Of a stretch of 64,000 bases of DNA, positions 1 through 11,249 are shown one piece after another; within the stretch, counting starts at the first letter, position 1, and each line of letters opens with the position of its first letter. The stretch lies in assembly GCA_012861695.1 (NCBI GenBank), contig JAAOOA010000381.1, positions 299,772 to 363,771 on the forward strand, written 5' to 3'. The notes under the pieces are model-generated. The model saw only the letters and a program-made list of their open reading frames with translations. It had not been told where the DNA came from and ran no database searches. This DNA is from Trematomus loennbergii (taxonomy: Eukaryota > Chordata > Actinopteri > Perciformes > Nototheniidae). A program made the translations under genes and the position numbers.

Positions 1-1210
1 CCTGTTCTGGACGCGTCCGTGAACACTGTGATGTAGGAGGTCACCCGTCCCAGTGGAGACCCCCTCCGGAGGTGGTCCGGAGACCCCCAAAACCGGAGGT
101 TGCCCTCCACTGAGGGGGGGGATGGTCACCAGCCGTCGTTTGTGCCTCTTGGGGTCCAAACGTAGGCTGGAGAACCACCTCTGCAGGCGGCGCATATGTA
201 GTAACCCCAGTGGGACCACCATGTGAGCAGCCGCCATGAGACCCAGAGTCTGCATGACAGTTAAAGCTGTCACTGTTGCCCCCTGTCGCAGCCTGTGCAC
301 CGCCCTGAGAAGGGACGCACGTCTGCTCTCTGACAGGGTGGCACGCAGCGCGTCTGCATCGAGCACCACACCCAAATACAACGCCTGTTGGCGAGGTATG
401 GGGGTGCTTTTTTCCAATTGATCGCAAAACCTAATTTGGTTAGGTGTGTGATCAACTGTGCTGTGCAAAACATTGCCTGTTCCCGGGACCCTGCCATGAC
501 AATGAGGTCGTCTATGTAAAAGAAAACTCTCATGCCCTGCACACGCAGCGGTTGAAGCGCTGTGGCCACACATTTGCTGAATGTGCGTGGGGATAGGGAA
601 TAACCGAACGGCAGCCTGTTGTACTCGTAGGCTATTCCCTGGAAGGCAAAACGCAGATACTTTCTGTGCTCTGGAGCAATATCCACATGAAAGTATGCGT
701 CTTTCAGGTCGATGGTGGTGAACCAATCGCCTGGCTGCACAAGCCCTAGTAACTGTTTCACAGTTAACATGCGGAATTTCCTGCAGGAAATATGACGATT
801 CAGGCCGCGGAGATCTAGAATAGGTCTGAATTCCCCTGTTTTCTTGAGAACCAGGAAATACATGGAATAAAGACCCTTCTCTCTGTGCCGAGGATGCACA
901 ACAGATACAGCTTGGCACCAGAGCCTGAATCTCTGCTGAGAGGAAAACCATCTCCTCCTGGGAAGACAGATTTACCTCTCGCATGCCCATAAAAGGAGGT
1001 GGGACGCTGCAAAACTGGAGTAGATAACCCAGTTTCAGCGTCCTGTCCATCCACCTTGTCAGTACACAGCTGAGTTTCCATTCCCCATAACATTGTGTTA
1101 ATGGGCAAGCCCTCAGCTGTGGGGCCGCAGCTATAAAGCTGTGATACTCTCTGATGACCCGCTCCGCCGCAAAACTCCCCGTAAAGGGAAGATTTCACGT
1201 GTGAGCGCAC
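1..1210 (-). pseudogene. DIRS-type retrotransposon RT-RNase H fragment
   Basis: Read on the minus strand, about 270-899 encodes a reverse transcriptase core: FRPILDLRGLN, then FTTIDLKDAYFHV with the first catalytic Asp, the block LPFGYSLSPRTF, and FFYIDDLIVM with the catalytic Asp pair. Downstream, in another frame (about 1-410), come GVVLDAD and a long helical stretch ending in ITVFTDAS, which fits the RT tail and start of RNase H of DIRS-like elements. The frame change lies in an A/T run near 410-416. Reading upstream of the RT (815-1210) is broken too. No tyrosine recombinase or inverted termini are visible, so the element is cut by the window edge on the left and by the Helitron on the right. 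The DIRS assignment rests on RT style and is an inference. Confidence 0.72.
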
Positions 1211-1309
1211 GCTCCATCATAATGCTATTTTCATCACTATGGAAAACAGCATTAACCGGAGCTTTTACAGGCGTAGTGTGTTTTACTAAGGCCCCTGAAC
1301 GCACCACCC

Positions 1310-3937
1310 TTTTAACAACGCAAACAATCCTCATTACGCGAACATACTCTTCAATCCTGAATGGTTGAATCACTATGCGCAAGACTTGGAGGAACAGCAT
1401 ACTGTTGACGCTGCACAACCAGATGAGGCATGTGTTGAAGAGGAAACATTACATGATCGACAGACACATGGATACATGTCTACAGCCGGTAGACCTAGGA
1501 CAGGACATTTTGGACCATTATGACACAACCCTCAACATTGCTCCAGCTGAAGGTAACAATCCTGTTCTGGTTCTTGCTGACACAACCAATGAGGCCAAAG
1601 GTTTTCCAGGACTTTTCCCAACAGGAGCGCCCACATACCATACTTTCCGAAACAACAAGGTGACTTTGGCCAGTTACTTTAAAAATCGCATCCTGCATGC
1701 CGATGGACGGTTTGCACATAATGCCGACTACATTTTTTACGCTCAGTACATGACTGAAGTACAGATGGTGTCGTCAAGTATTTCTATCGTGCTACGAAAA
1801 GGACATTCTGGGATAGCAACGGGTAACATCACAGTCAACATGCTACACAACACTGAAAACACTACTTCAAACCAATGAAGGATACAGATTTCTGAAACCA
1901 ATTCGTGGCACACCTGCTTTTTGGGCCCACTTTCTTCTGTTCCTTTTCAGCTGCTGACATGAGGTGGGAAAATGTATTGATCAGCATGATGCATCAAGAG
2001 GGCAGATGTGACAATGTCGCAGATTTGGAATGACAAATGTGGAATTTTGCGTCGCAACCCTGTCACTGCGGCACACATGTTTGAACACAGATGGCGTACC
2101 TTTTTAAAAGATGTCATACGCGCACCACATCAACCAATTGGAAAAGTGGTAGATTACTTCTATCGTGTTGAGTTTCAACAGAGAGGGAGTCCTCGTATAC
2201 ATGCCATTTTCTGGATTGCAGACAGCCCACAAGTGGATCGTGAGAGTGATGAGGAGGTGGTACAGTTTGTCGACAAATACATTTCATGTGCACTTCCAAA
2301 CAACGATGAAACACTTGCGGGAAAGGTGTAAACTCTGCAAACCCATAGCAAAAAACATTCAAAGTCCTGTAGAAAGAAACACACTGTGTGTCGTTTCAAT
2401 TTCCCACGCCCACCAAGTGAAACGTCCTTTGTTTCCCGAGTACAGAATACAGGCAACTTGTGCTCACCCCAGGACAGCCCCACCCACCAAATGACCAAAG
2501 ACGCAGCTCGTAAAATCATGTCTAAGGTCAAAGACGCAGTCAATGATGACACAGCCACTTTCTGTACTGTCTCACAGCTGTATGCAAACGTGGGTATTAC
2601 CCAGGAGCAGTTTGAAACTGCATTTGCATGCCTTGGTATCAAAACACAAATTGTACTTCAGCGCCAACCCACAGACGTATGGGTGAATCCATTCAACAAA
2701 CATTTACTTACGGCATGGAATGCTAACATGGACATTCAGTTTGTTGTAAATGCATATACCTGCATTCTGTACATTGTTTCGTACATCGCTAAAGCTGAAC
2801 GTGAAATGGGCTTACTGCTCAGCGCCGCTCAACGCGAAGCAACACAGGAGGGAAACAAAGATGCCAGAAAGGCCATGCGCAAGATAGGAAGTGTGAATTT
2901 GCATAATCGGGATGTTAGCGCACAAGAAGCCGTGTACAGATTGCTACAACTGCATTTAAAAGGATGTTCACGCACCACAGTGTACATTCCCAAGGGTGAA
3001 AACGCAACGCGTATGAGCAAACCTATAAAGACACTGAAACAGATTGCAGCTTCACAGACACTCACAAACGACAACATGTGGATGACCAGTACTATGGATA
3101 GATATGTTGCACGACCCCATGAACACATTTTTCATGGGATGTGTTTGGCTACCTTTGTGTCAGAATACAGAGTTCTGTCGAAAAACCAGACTGCTGTTAA
3201 TACAGTCCAACTAGCCAAGGGCCTAGGATTTGTCACGAAAAGGAAGTCTGCAACAACTGCCGTGGTGCGCTATGTGCAGTTCTCATATGACACACATCCC
3301 GAAAAGTACTTCAGAACCATCTTGCAGCTATTCCTACCTTACCGTGAAACTGATGACCTAAAACCTCCAGGGTGTCCCACTTACGAAGACTTCTACCGTA
3401 ACGGCCATTGGTTGCTAGACAATGTGTCTCACAGTTTTAAAGACACTGTTGACGTGAACAGGCAAACATTTGAGAGGGAATGTCAAGACATAACACATTT
3501 GGACCACAACATCACAAACACCAACATCCTTGAAGACGCCTGGTGCGAAATGTGTCCAGAGCAACAACTGGAACGTTTGGAATGTGAACAGGAAGTCAGG
3601 GATCGAGTGCAAACACTCAATGAACACACAGATGCCATTCCAGACTTGACTGACAGTGGCACCCAAGGAAATCGCTTTCAGGCACATGCTAACATTATGT
3701 GTAGACCTGATGCACTTGACCTTCTCAGAACTCTGAACGACCAACAGAGAGACATTTTCTCAAAGTCAGACATTGGTGCATTGACAAAATCAATGTCAAA
3801 AACCCTACACCCTTCCATGTGTTCATTACAGGAGGTGCAGGCACAGGAAAAACCCACCTCATAAAAGCAATCCACTACGAAGCAACTAGATTGTTGTCAC
3901 AAATTGCAAGTTCACCAGATAAAGTCTCTATGTTGGG
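1310..3937 (+). pseudogene. Helitron Rep/helicase, 5' part (broken)
   Basis: Pieces of one Helitron protein follow each other in different frames. They are an N-terminal block (FNPEWLNHYAQDLEEQ, about 1343-1400), the Rep domain (GNITVNMLHNTEN, then FLKPIRGTPAFWAHFLLF, WNDKCGILRRNPVTAAHMF and GKVVDYFYRVEFQQRGSP), a long middle region (2386-3864) and the helicase P-loop GGAGTGKTHLIKAI near 3834. In Helitrons the Rep domain nicks DNA through an HUH motif and two Tyr. Here the first His of the motif is Arg (SPRIHAIFW, about 2189-2215). At least four frame or stop breaks separate the pieces. The reading ends at SPDKVSML (about 3937), where foreign DNA starts, and resumes near 6969. Confidence 0.88.
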
Positions 3938-4372
3938 AGGGTTACTTTGTAAATGTAATCAGTTACTGATTACTGAATACATGGCTCTGAAAGTAATCCG
4001 AATACAGTTACGTGTCTTCAAAAAGTAACGTAATCAGATTACTTTTAGATTACTTTTGGATTACTTTCTTTATCCATCACAGATGAGAAAATAATAAAAC
4101 AAATACAAAGAGGAAACAATTTGATATGTCTACCATTTATTTTAGGAGTATTAATATTTTTTCAGATAGGATCATACATTTACAAAACATCACCATGTTT
4201 TTATTTAACAAATTAATCTACAATAAATCCTAATCTTATATTATAAAACATCACCATGTTTTTATTTAACAAAATAATCTACAAAAAATCCTAATCTTAT
4301 ATTATGGTCCTATATTTAACAAACTATGCCTATCTATCTAGTATGCCTATCTTTGGCCTATCTACAGTTTGC

Positions 4373-5086
4373 CTATCTGTGGCGGAAACCAGGGCGAGGT
4401 GTTTCTGGATCCGTTTTTCGTGGGCTCCTCAGTCTCTCGTTTACCCGGTTCCTAATTTTATGCCACTGGTCCGTGGTCAGGCCTGGGAACCGACGGGAGA
4501 CACTGGACTCAAGTGTCTGCCTCACATTGAGGGGAAGAGGCATTTTCCCTTTGCTCCCACTCCAGTTGGTGATTTTGACCATGTTCTCATATGAGTCAAA
4601 TGGCAACATGGCCATGAACATATCACCTGCAAATTTCTCAGGGCGATGCTGTCCACTTCGAAAGCAGTCCTCGAAGAACATGTCCTCGCGATCTGAGGAA
4701 ACTGCCCTGAGGAGGGTGGGCGCATCAGGTGTGTCCGACGGTCGTGGTGTTGCTTCCGACCCCGGAGTGACCGCTGGAATTGGCACCTCTGGCTGCAGAG
4801 GCTGTGGGTCTGCGTCTCCCACATGTAACTCAAACAGTCTTCGCCTGGATTGGCAGGCTCTCATGTCCAGCTGTGTGTCCAGGTGCTGCTGCAGTTCCAA
4901 CCTCATGGCAGCCCGCTCCGACTCTGCAGTCTGCTGTGCCAACCTCATGGCAGCCCGCTCTTCAGTCAGCTCGGACACTTGTGCCTCCGTGGCGGTCAAC
5001 CGGATTTTGAGTGCCCGGATCTCTGCGTCAGGCAATCTGCCAGCCTCACATGAAGCAGCCACCGGGAGCAGCGCAAGTGTGATAGC
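4373..5086 (-). CDS. BEN-domain-like protein, C-terminal exon, in family X
   Basis: An open frame of about 238 codons runs on the minus strand. A good 3' splice site (pyrimidine tract then CAG) lies just before 5086, so this is probably the last exon and not a whole gene. It begins with a charged coiled-coil-like stretch (VSELTEERAAMRL, ESERAAMRLELQQHL), passes through a Pro/Thr-rich linker, and ends in a block with NWSGSKGKMPL, RRFPGLTTDQWHKIRNRVNE and LRSPRK. The ordering of SGSKGK, a basic helix, RFPGLT and WHKIRNRVN resembles BEN domains, which bind DNA in chromatin proteins and occur in some mobile elements and viruses. The frame is uninterrupted, unlike its surroundings. The assignment is by eye and no upstream exon was identified. 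Confidence 0.5.
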   Translation of the reverse strand, partial: AITLALLPVAASCEAGRLPDAEIRALKIRLTATEAQVSELTEERAAMRLAQQTAESERAAMRLELQQHLDTQLDMRACQSRRRLFELHVGDADPQPLQPEVPIPAVTPGSEATPRPSDTPDAPTLLRAVSSDREDMFFEDCFRSGQHRPEKFAGDMFMAMLPFDSYENMVKITNWSGSKGKMPLPLNVRQTLESSVSRRFPGLTTDQWHKIRNRVNERLRSPRKTDPETPRPGFRHR

Positions 5087-5189
5087 CTGATAGGAAACAG
5101 AAAAAAAAATATGAATACCAGTGGTCACATGGAAATAAACAATATATTTTATAGCAGAGAGATGGTGTAAGCAGGGGTTAAATTGGGCC

Positions 5190-5250
5190 GGGGCTGCACA
5201 TAGGACGATGCTCTGACTTCATCACCCAATTGTATTCCAAAAACGATATG
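5190..5250. repeat. Direct repeat, left copy (partner 6113-6185)
   Basis: The words CATAGGACGATGCTCTGA and TCATCACCC and a following CAAAAACGAT are shared, in order, by 5199-5250 and 6119-6182. The two lie about 920 bp apart in the same orientation inside family X copy A. Confidence 0.7.
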
Positions 5251-6112
5251 TTAAAACTAATTAATACTTTCTATTTGTATTGTGTCATTTGGTGGCATCA
5301 ATGTGTGCATTTGATACAGATAATGGAGCAGTTCCTTTAGGGCCTCATATACAGTATAGCCCTCAAGGTCTAATAATGAGTATTTCTTAATAAACTAAAT
5401 AGGCCACCATTGGTAGCAGTTATCATTATATACTTCTCAGTAACTGCTCCCCTTAAATTAAATGTATTCTGTAGATTTTGGGGATTCATTAATGCATTTA
5501 TTGCCATCACCATGCTTTTTCAAGACTCTTTTAAATTCTATCATTTTATAAGGACTTTTCAATGTTCGACATCGCGTGAAACAGAGGATTTCGACATTCT
5601 GTATTCCTTGCTTACTTCCTTAAACCTTTTCTCCTCCTTATCTCTTTCATGACTTTTTATTTAATGCTGGTGTTTATTTTATTATTATATATAGTCGTTA
5701 TTCATTTGTTTTAAAGCTCAATAAGGAATATTTAAACTTTCACACACGTTGACCGGCGAAAAACTCTGCCCGGTTCCTTCGGCCCCCACCACGTTGAATA
5801 AACAGAAGGCTGCTTTTGTGGAGGAAGTTACAGCGCTACGTACGCACATTTAGCTTTCAGTGTTACTGACCTGAGATGTTTTTATTACATGAATTAAGGT
5901 GACTGAGGCTTTTTAACATAGACTTTTCCAATGTCTGAGTGTAATATCTACATTTTCTATTTTGGTTTGATAAGGACACATCCTGGGGATTGTGTTTACA
6001 AACATTGACCATACCGTTCACCATCCCCCACCCCCCTACTGTATGTTGATTTTTGACATGTAAATGGGTACCTACCCCCCTCTGAGTGAATACCTGTTGT
6101 ACCTGTCCGGGG

Positions 6113-6185
6113 CTAAGCCCATAGGACGATGCTCTGATGTCATCACCCTCGCACATTTGTCATATGTTTACAAAAAACGATGTTA
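6113..6185. repeat. Direct repeat, right copy (partner 5190-5250)
   Basis: Second copy of the ACGATGCTCTGA/TCATCACCC repeat inside family X copy A. Between 5087 and 6968 nothing else with coding character is visible; ORFs there are short and without recognisable motifs. Confidence 0.65.
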
Positions 6186-6968
6186 ACACTTTCTCGTTCT
6201 TAATATATGCTATATTTAGGGTCGATATGTGTTGAATTTACTTTAAAATAGCAGATCACTGTGATTCGGCTTAGTGAACTTGTGTCTCTTCCTCCGCGGC
6301 TCCTCCGTGCAGAGAGGCCCCCCCCCCCTTGACAATTCACGAGCGTCTAACTCTCTCCCCCCTCCCCCGTCGCACCTTCTAACAGAGCCCCCCCACATAT
6401 CAAATCCCAATTTATCCCCTGGCCTCTGGAGCAGAAATGAAAGAGTTTTAAAAATGTAAGTTTTTAGGGAAATGTTGTAATATTGCAACGTTGGCCTTAG
6501 GTGGGAGCAGAATTTCTACTCACATTGTCTGAATAAATATATTGAACAACTAAGGGTTAATTTGCAGGATTGATTGCTTACTTAGCCCTATATCAGTATA
6601 TAGCATGAATAATAATCACACATCACTCATATTGTTATGAATAATCATTTATCATTTATTAAATAGTAAGTCGCTTTGGATAAAAGTGTTTTTATTGCTC
6701 TTGGGGCATTAAAAACAAGATTTTAACTTTAGTTTTTTATATAATATCTGCATTTTCTCTTGTGAAAAACTAAGTCTTAGTTTGGCCATAGTTATTTAAT
6801 ATATAGCGCCATCTCCTGGTTAAATCCTGAAATTGAAAATCTGGCAACGCCCTCTTGGAAAATAGTGGGAGGGCTTAACATTCCCAGATACTGGTCTTTG
6901 GCAGGTCTTAGGCAGGTAACTGGCTGGTAGTAGGCAGGAAGCTGTAAGCTGGAGTCTGAAATAAGATG

Positions 6969-7222
6969 CTCCATCTGTACGTGCCATTAGGAGAGGAAAA
7001 GCTCAGTACCTTACGTACAGAATTGAGTGATCTGCAGATCCTGGTGATAGATGAAATCTCAATGGTGGGACATAACTTGCTTGCCTACATTCACGGCAGA
7101 CTTTGCCAAATCAAGCACATTGCTGCTGACTCGCCATTTGGAAACGTCTGTGTCATAGCTGTGGGAGACTTTTTCCAACTCAGCCCAGTTCAAGGAAAGT
7201 CCTTGTACCACGTGACGTCACT
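6969..7222 (+). pseudogene. Helitron helicase (PIF1-like), 3' fragment
   Basis: Translation resumes with [19 protein letters not shown], then [17 protein letters not shown] (Walker B DE plus the PIF1-typical ISMVG), [10 protein letters not shown] and [13 protein letters not shown]. These are consecutive blocks of the PIF1-like helicase of animal Helitrons, so this continues the pseudogene that stops at 3937. It ends shortly after a leucine-tyrosine-histidine near 7210. The C-terminal half of the helicase and the Helitron 3' hairpin/CTRR end were not found, so the element is also truncated here. Confidence 0.88.
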
Positions 7223-7333
7223 GTATTCTAGCGCCATCATTTTGGTGTCCGGTCACAGCAAGTCATTACAACAACAGAGAACACGGAGGAAGCAACAGAG
7301 AAAGACACATCGTGAATAATAAAGTTTGTGGAT

Positions 7334-8473
7334 ATGCCTGGGATTTGTTGTGCTGTGGGCTGTGACAATAGTCGCCAGAGGAACCCCGGACTACAGTTTG
7401 TATCGATCCCCAAAGACTTGGACTGTCGTAATTAATGGCTGGCTTCCATCAGAAGGGACCACTGGCAGCCGACATCTAACTCCAGATTGTGCAGTCAACA
7501 CTTTGTTTCCGGTAAGCTCTTCACTTATTGTTATCTTTTTGTCAGAAATACGTTTTCAAAATACTTCAACATAGATAATTCAGTTGCCGAATAATAATTA
7601 CCGTTAGCAGTGTAATGGTAACATAGCACGAGTAAAATATTCCCAGTTTTGAAAGGACTGCATTAGTTTTGCTCTGTGTTCCTTTACGCTTGAAAACGAC
7701 TGAATTTGAATAAAATAAACATTTCTGGCAGAAAATTGAGAAAGAAATTGCCGTTCTCAATATTATTGAATGCATGCCTTAAATTACTTGTGTATTTATA
7801 TTACATGTATTATTGCTACTTTTACTTCAGTTAAGGATCGTAATACTTCTTGTCATTATCTTATTAGGAGGCCTATACACACATTAATATTCTACCATGT
7901 TTGCCTCTGTCTGTTTAGGAAGAAAAAATGACAACCCCATGAGCCCTGACTACATCCCCAGCCTGTTTGCGCACACGTCAGCTGGACAGCGGCAGAGAAG
8001 CATCTATGCCACCAGCAGATTTGAGCATACTCAGCAGATGAAAAGGAAACGGACTGAGACTTTGGTTCCTGATAGTGACCATGAGACTGTGGCACCTTCC
8101 AGCACCAGTGATGCCACTGGGCTTGACATCACCTTAGTTGAACAGGTAGAATGTGTGAAAGATGACCAGAGGCTTCAATGTGAAAGACACTGTGGGACTG
8201 TATAATGCACAGTTGAAAATACCAGCATTTACCAAAGGCAAGCAGCAACTGCATCCACTGGAACTTGAATCCACTAGGGGACTCGCTGCCGTCAGGATCC
8301 ATGTAGAAAGAGTCATTGGCCTGGTCAGGAACAAATACACCATCCTTCAGAGCACCATCCCGCTGTCTCTTTGCCAAGCAGCCACTCAAGGACAACCTAC
8401 TTCCCTTGACAAGATGGTAACAGTTTGCTGTGCTCTTTGTAATGTCTGCCCATCTGTGGTACCCACAGAATAG
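7334..8473 (+). pseudogene. THAP-DDE transposase, internally deleted (PIF/ISL2EU-like)
   Basis: Exon 1 (7334-7511) starts MPGICCAVGCDNSRQR and continues to CSQHFVSG. The C-x4-C and C-x2-H spacing with the tryptophans between them is a THAP zinc-binding domain. An in-frame TAA at 7433-7435 interrupts it. A GTAAGC donor at 7512 and a TTTAG acceptor at 7918 join it to exon 2 (from 7919), which completes THAP with MSPDYIPSLF. From about 8162 a different frame reads RGFNVKDTVGLYNAQ, IPAFTKGKQQL and VRIHVERVIGLVRNKYTIL, the C-terminal part of DDE transposases with a RIHVER block. The first two catalytic Asp regions are absent. The pairing of THAP with this DDE type is known from ISL2EU-like elements; the exact family is inferred. 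Confidence 0.85.
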
Positions 8474-8488
8474 ATAGATACTATTTGT

Positions 8489-8520
8489 AAGTCGCTTTTG
8501 ATAAAAGCGTCAGCTAAATG
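8489..8520 (+). repeat. Teleost SINE-tail-like motif
   Basis: GTCGCTTTTGATAAAAGCGT followed by CAGCTAAATGA is a widespread teleost repeat word. Related copies are at 6670-6690 and 23,950-23,985 (+), and 40,722-40,770 (-). In the copy at 23.9 kb it follows a tRNA-derived head, so it is probably a SINE 3' tail. Confidence 0.6.
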
Positions 8521-8696
8521 AAACAAAATGCTTATTGTGTATTCCCTTTTCTATGTATGTTGGATCTTCTCTCTATTATTTTTACAATTAATACATTAAA
8601 ATGTCCAGTTTTGAACTAATAAACATCACTTTTTCCAAGTATTTGTTCTTTGATGTTTTTTATATACTCCTACTTATACTACAATGCATCTGCAAG

Positions 8697-9256
8697 CAGG
8701 GGCGGACTGGCCATCTGTAGAATCTGGAGAACCACAGAACGGCCGGTCGTCAAGGGCCGTTGACGGCCGGCCAGCCAGCCCTTTAAATTGTTAATTGTTT
8801 AACGTCATATTTTAAGTTGCGCTGATGGCCGACAGAGGGCGACAGCGGCCGCTAATGCAGTTGTGTGGTTCTTATCTGTCAAATAATCACACACGAAGAA
8901 GAAAAAAGACCGGCCACACGAAGAGAAGGGATTAGATGCCGCGGCAGACAGGGAGAATGAAAAAACATGGATAAAAATCAAAGAAAACGAAAAGAAAAAG
9001 GTGGGGCCGAGAAGGCAAGAGAAAAAAGGTGAAGTCACTCGCAGGTGAAGCATATAAATGTCGCAAATTGACAGATCTTTTTCACAAGCACTATCATCAG
9101 CAGCTTAGAACAAGTGCAAGATGATGAAGATAATGATGAGGGCGCGAGTTCAGATATACAGCCAGCCTCCTGCGTTCATGATGAGGGACAGAGAGTTGAG
9201 CTGGTGGAAGAACCAGCTCAACTGGCACATACAAGTGCAGGGCAAGAGCAAGAGGT
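8697..9256 (+). pseudogene. hAT-type element, 5' end and transposase start relic
   Basis: The sequence CAGGGGCGGACTGG at 8697 has the form of a hAT terminal repeat. Downstream, about 8969-9113, a lysine/arginine-rich reading (DKNQRKRKEKGGAEKAREK, then after a frame change KVKSLAGEAYKCRKLTDLF) resembles the N-terminal tail of hAT transposases of the TTF/ZMYM type. An acidic reading (DDEDNDEGASSDI) follows at 9115-9296. The dimerisation and catalytic domains are absent and no right terminus was found, so this is a truncated relic. Confidence 0.55.
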
Positions 9257-9490
9257 GGGTGAGAATTATCCCTTGAAATGCATAAATGCAGCCTAATAAA
9301 CAGCTGATTTTAATATCTAATGACAAATAGTACTGTATGTTTGTGTGTTTACTGTTTTACGATGTCCCATGTGTTTAAGACATCTGAGGAGTGTCCTCCC
9401 TCTTTAGGTGAGAATTATCCCTTGAACTGCATAAATGCAGCCTAATAAACAGCTGATTTCTAATAACTAATAGTAGGCTACTGTATTTTT
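9257..9490. repeat. Tandem duplication, unit about 152 bp
   Basis: A segment starting GGTGAGAATTATCCCTTGAA, with ATAAATGCAGCCTAATAAAC and AGCTGATTT after it, occurs at 9257 and again at 9409 with small differences. It is two diverged copies of one unit in direct orientation. Confidence 0.8.
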
Positions 9491-10086
9491 TTTTCTGATG
9501 CCATCGGACATAAAACTTTAAAGGTCTCCTGATTTAGTTTGTGAATGAATGCTTATTTTGTATTTATTACCGAATCTGCACTGCGCATTAAGTGGCTGGT
9601 TATGCATATGTTGGCTGCTTAAATTAATAAGACGAGAGAGTTTCGGCTGGTGAGTGCGTGCGGACCTGTCGGTTAGATAACAGGCATGTGCAAGTCCTGC
9701 ATCTGTATGATACAAATGTGTGTAAAATTATAGTTACTTGCAAGTTACAATGTCATCAGGTTGAACATCTTGGAAATAATGGTTAAACATTATTTATTGG
9801 TTAATTTTTAATAACGGGATAATTGTCAAACAGCTAAATATGTGTGGTACATTCAAATATAGAACTAGAAAGTGTTGGCATTTACTGAAATCTGAAGAAT
9901 TTGGAAATTGGACATGCTGTTTCCTGATGTTCACTATCAATACAAAAAGTGTTTTTTGGAGCCACATAGAAGGTCAGGCTGTGTAGGTGGTAGTGGCACA
10001 TCTGGTTGAAGTAAATCTCATATAGGCTTTTTGCCCAGTCTCCCAAGTGAAAGCTAATTTTTGCGACCGTGTGTGGGCAATATTAA
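9491..10086. other. Non-coding stretch, nothing recognised
   Basis: AT-rich sequence without convincing coding frames, tandem repeats or terminal inverted repeats. The reverse ORF at 9518-9715 shows no domain. Confidence 0.5.
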
Positions 10087-11249
10087 CCTGTTAAGCCGAG
10101 AAACCCCGGTACCGGGGCACTGCCGCAACATCTTGCAGGAAACAGTGTCTGAGGGCATGTTCATTTAATAAACTATGAATGTTTTATATCCATGTAACGG
10201 GAAGAAACTCATCTAACTGATCATTTTTATTTTTTTTTCAAAATAAAACCCACAATGCTATCACTGAGCCTCTGAATTAGCAACGAGCGAAAAATACTAA
10301 CACCTTACTGCACCGAAAATCACTCACAAAACCTTATTATTTATCTCTTCTCTACATCCATCACATCGTTTCACATCGTGAGGTGACACAGAATCGTTGG
10401 ACACCCACATTATCACTGAATTATACGAAATGGCGACGTTATAAGCAAAAACGGACATCAAAACAGGTGACGCTAGATAGCTAAAAATGCTAACATTTTT
10501 ACCTTGGCTCTGTAGTCTCTCCAAAGTGGTCTTCAATGGCATTAAAACGATAAAAACGCTGCTGAAGTTAATCCATAGGTTAATCCAATGTGTCTGTGTC
10601 CTTTGAAATGATTTCTGATAATCCATAAGCATTAAAACTGCTTTTCCGTTTCCAGATCTCAAAGCTAGAGATAGGTTCACTCTGATGGAAAATTACATGC
10701 GCGAAGCCCTCACCTTTTCTCTTCACAATGAGTGTGTGTGGGGGACTCCCCCTTCGATTCTATTGGCTCTAACGGTCAGAAAGAGGTGTCAACCATCAAA
10801 ATCAACCAAGGGGGGCCAGAGATATGGAAAATCCACCCAAATGACCCCAGAAGTGGTTTCTTTTTGCTAAATCTCTCTAAAAAGGTAAAATGTCACTTGT
10901 TTTGCATCAATCTTGATACAGGGTACTTATTATATGTTGTACTTTGGATTCCTAAAGCTTTTAGTCTACCTTACCATCATCCAAGTGTAGTTTTCACTAT
11001 AAGTACAAAATAATTTTTGGACGGATACTATAATTTACAGTTTTTTTACTATGTTCAATCTGAATTGTCTTTAAAATAAAAAACATCTATATTGATTCTG
11101 ACTTTTCTACATCCAACTCACAAGTTTATCATTACTTTGAGAAAAAAGATTATTAATTTAACCCTTTTAGAAGGGAAGATATGGTCATTTGTTCTGGGAA
11201 TGTCATTTTCGAGCCTGAGACATGAAAAACAGGCTCAGGGCTTAACAGG
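10087..11249. mobile_element. piggyBac-type MITE (TTAA target)
   Basis: The 1,163-bp segment begins CCTGTTAAGCC and ends with its exact complement GGCTTAACAGG, and is flanked on both sides by TTAA (10,083-10,086 and 11,250-11,253). A TTAA target duplication with a CCY terminus is the piggyBac signature. No transposase is readable; the longest reverse ORF (10,324-10,680) has no recognisable motif. It is therefore a non-autonomous derivative. Confidence 0.85.

Larger units (their letters stand above)
3941..6968. mobile_element. Family X element, copy A, inserted in the Helitron helicase
   Basis: About 3.0 kb of non-Helitron DNA separates the P-loop part from the Walker B part of the helicase. 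It starts with an AT-rich block rich in the word GTAATC/GATTAC (3942-4075). It carries a BEN-like exon on the minus strand and ends with a segment (about 6802-6968) that recurs at 39,579-39,750 and, inverted, at 45,384-45,495. Short stretches near 4170-4310 and 5920-5960 recur near 37,000 and 37,820. About 20 helicase codons are missing at the junction, so the insertion came with a deletion or the ends have moved. No clean TIR or target duplication was found, so the class is unknown. Confidence 0.6.

Noticed and set aside
4326..5090. 254-residue plus-strand ORF at 4.3-5.1 kb
   Set aside because: Antisense of the BEN-like exon, which has domain-like blocks and a splice acceptor; the plus reading has none.
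10324..10680. 118-residue minus ORF within the piggyBac-type MITE as a transposase
   Set aside because: No DDD-type motifs or cysteine-rich tail; length far below piggyBac transposases.
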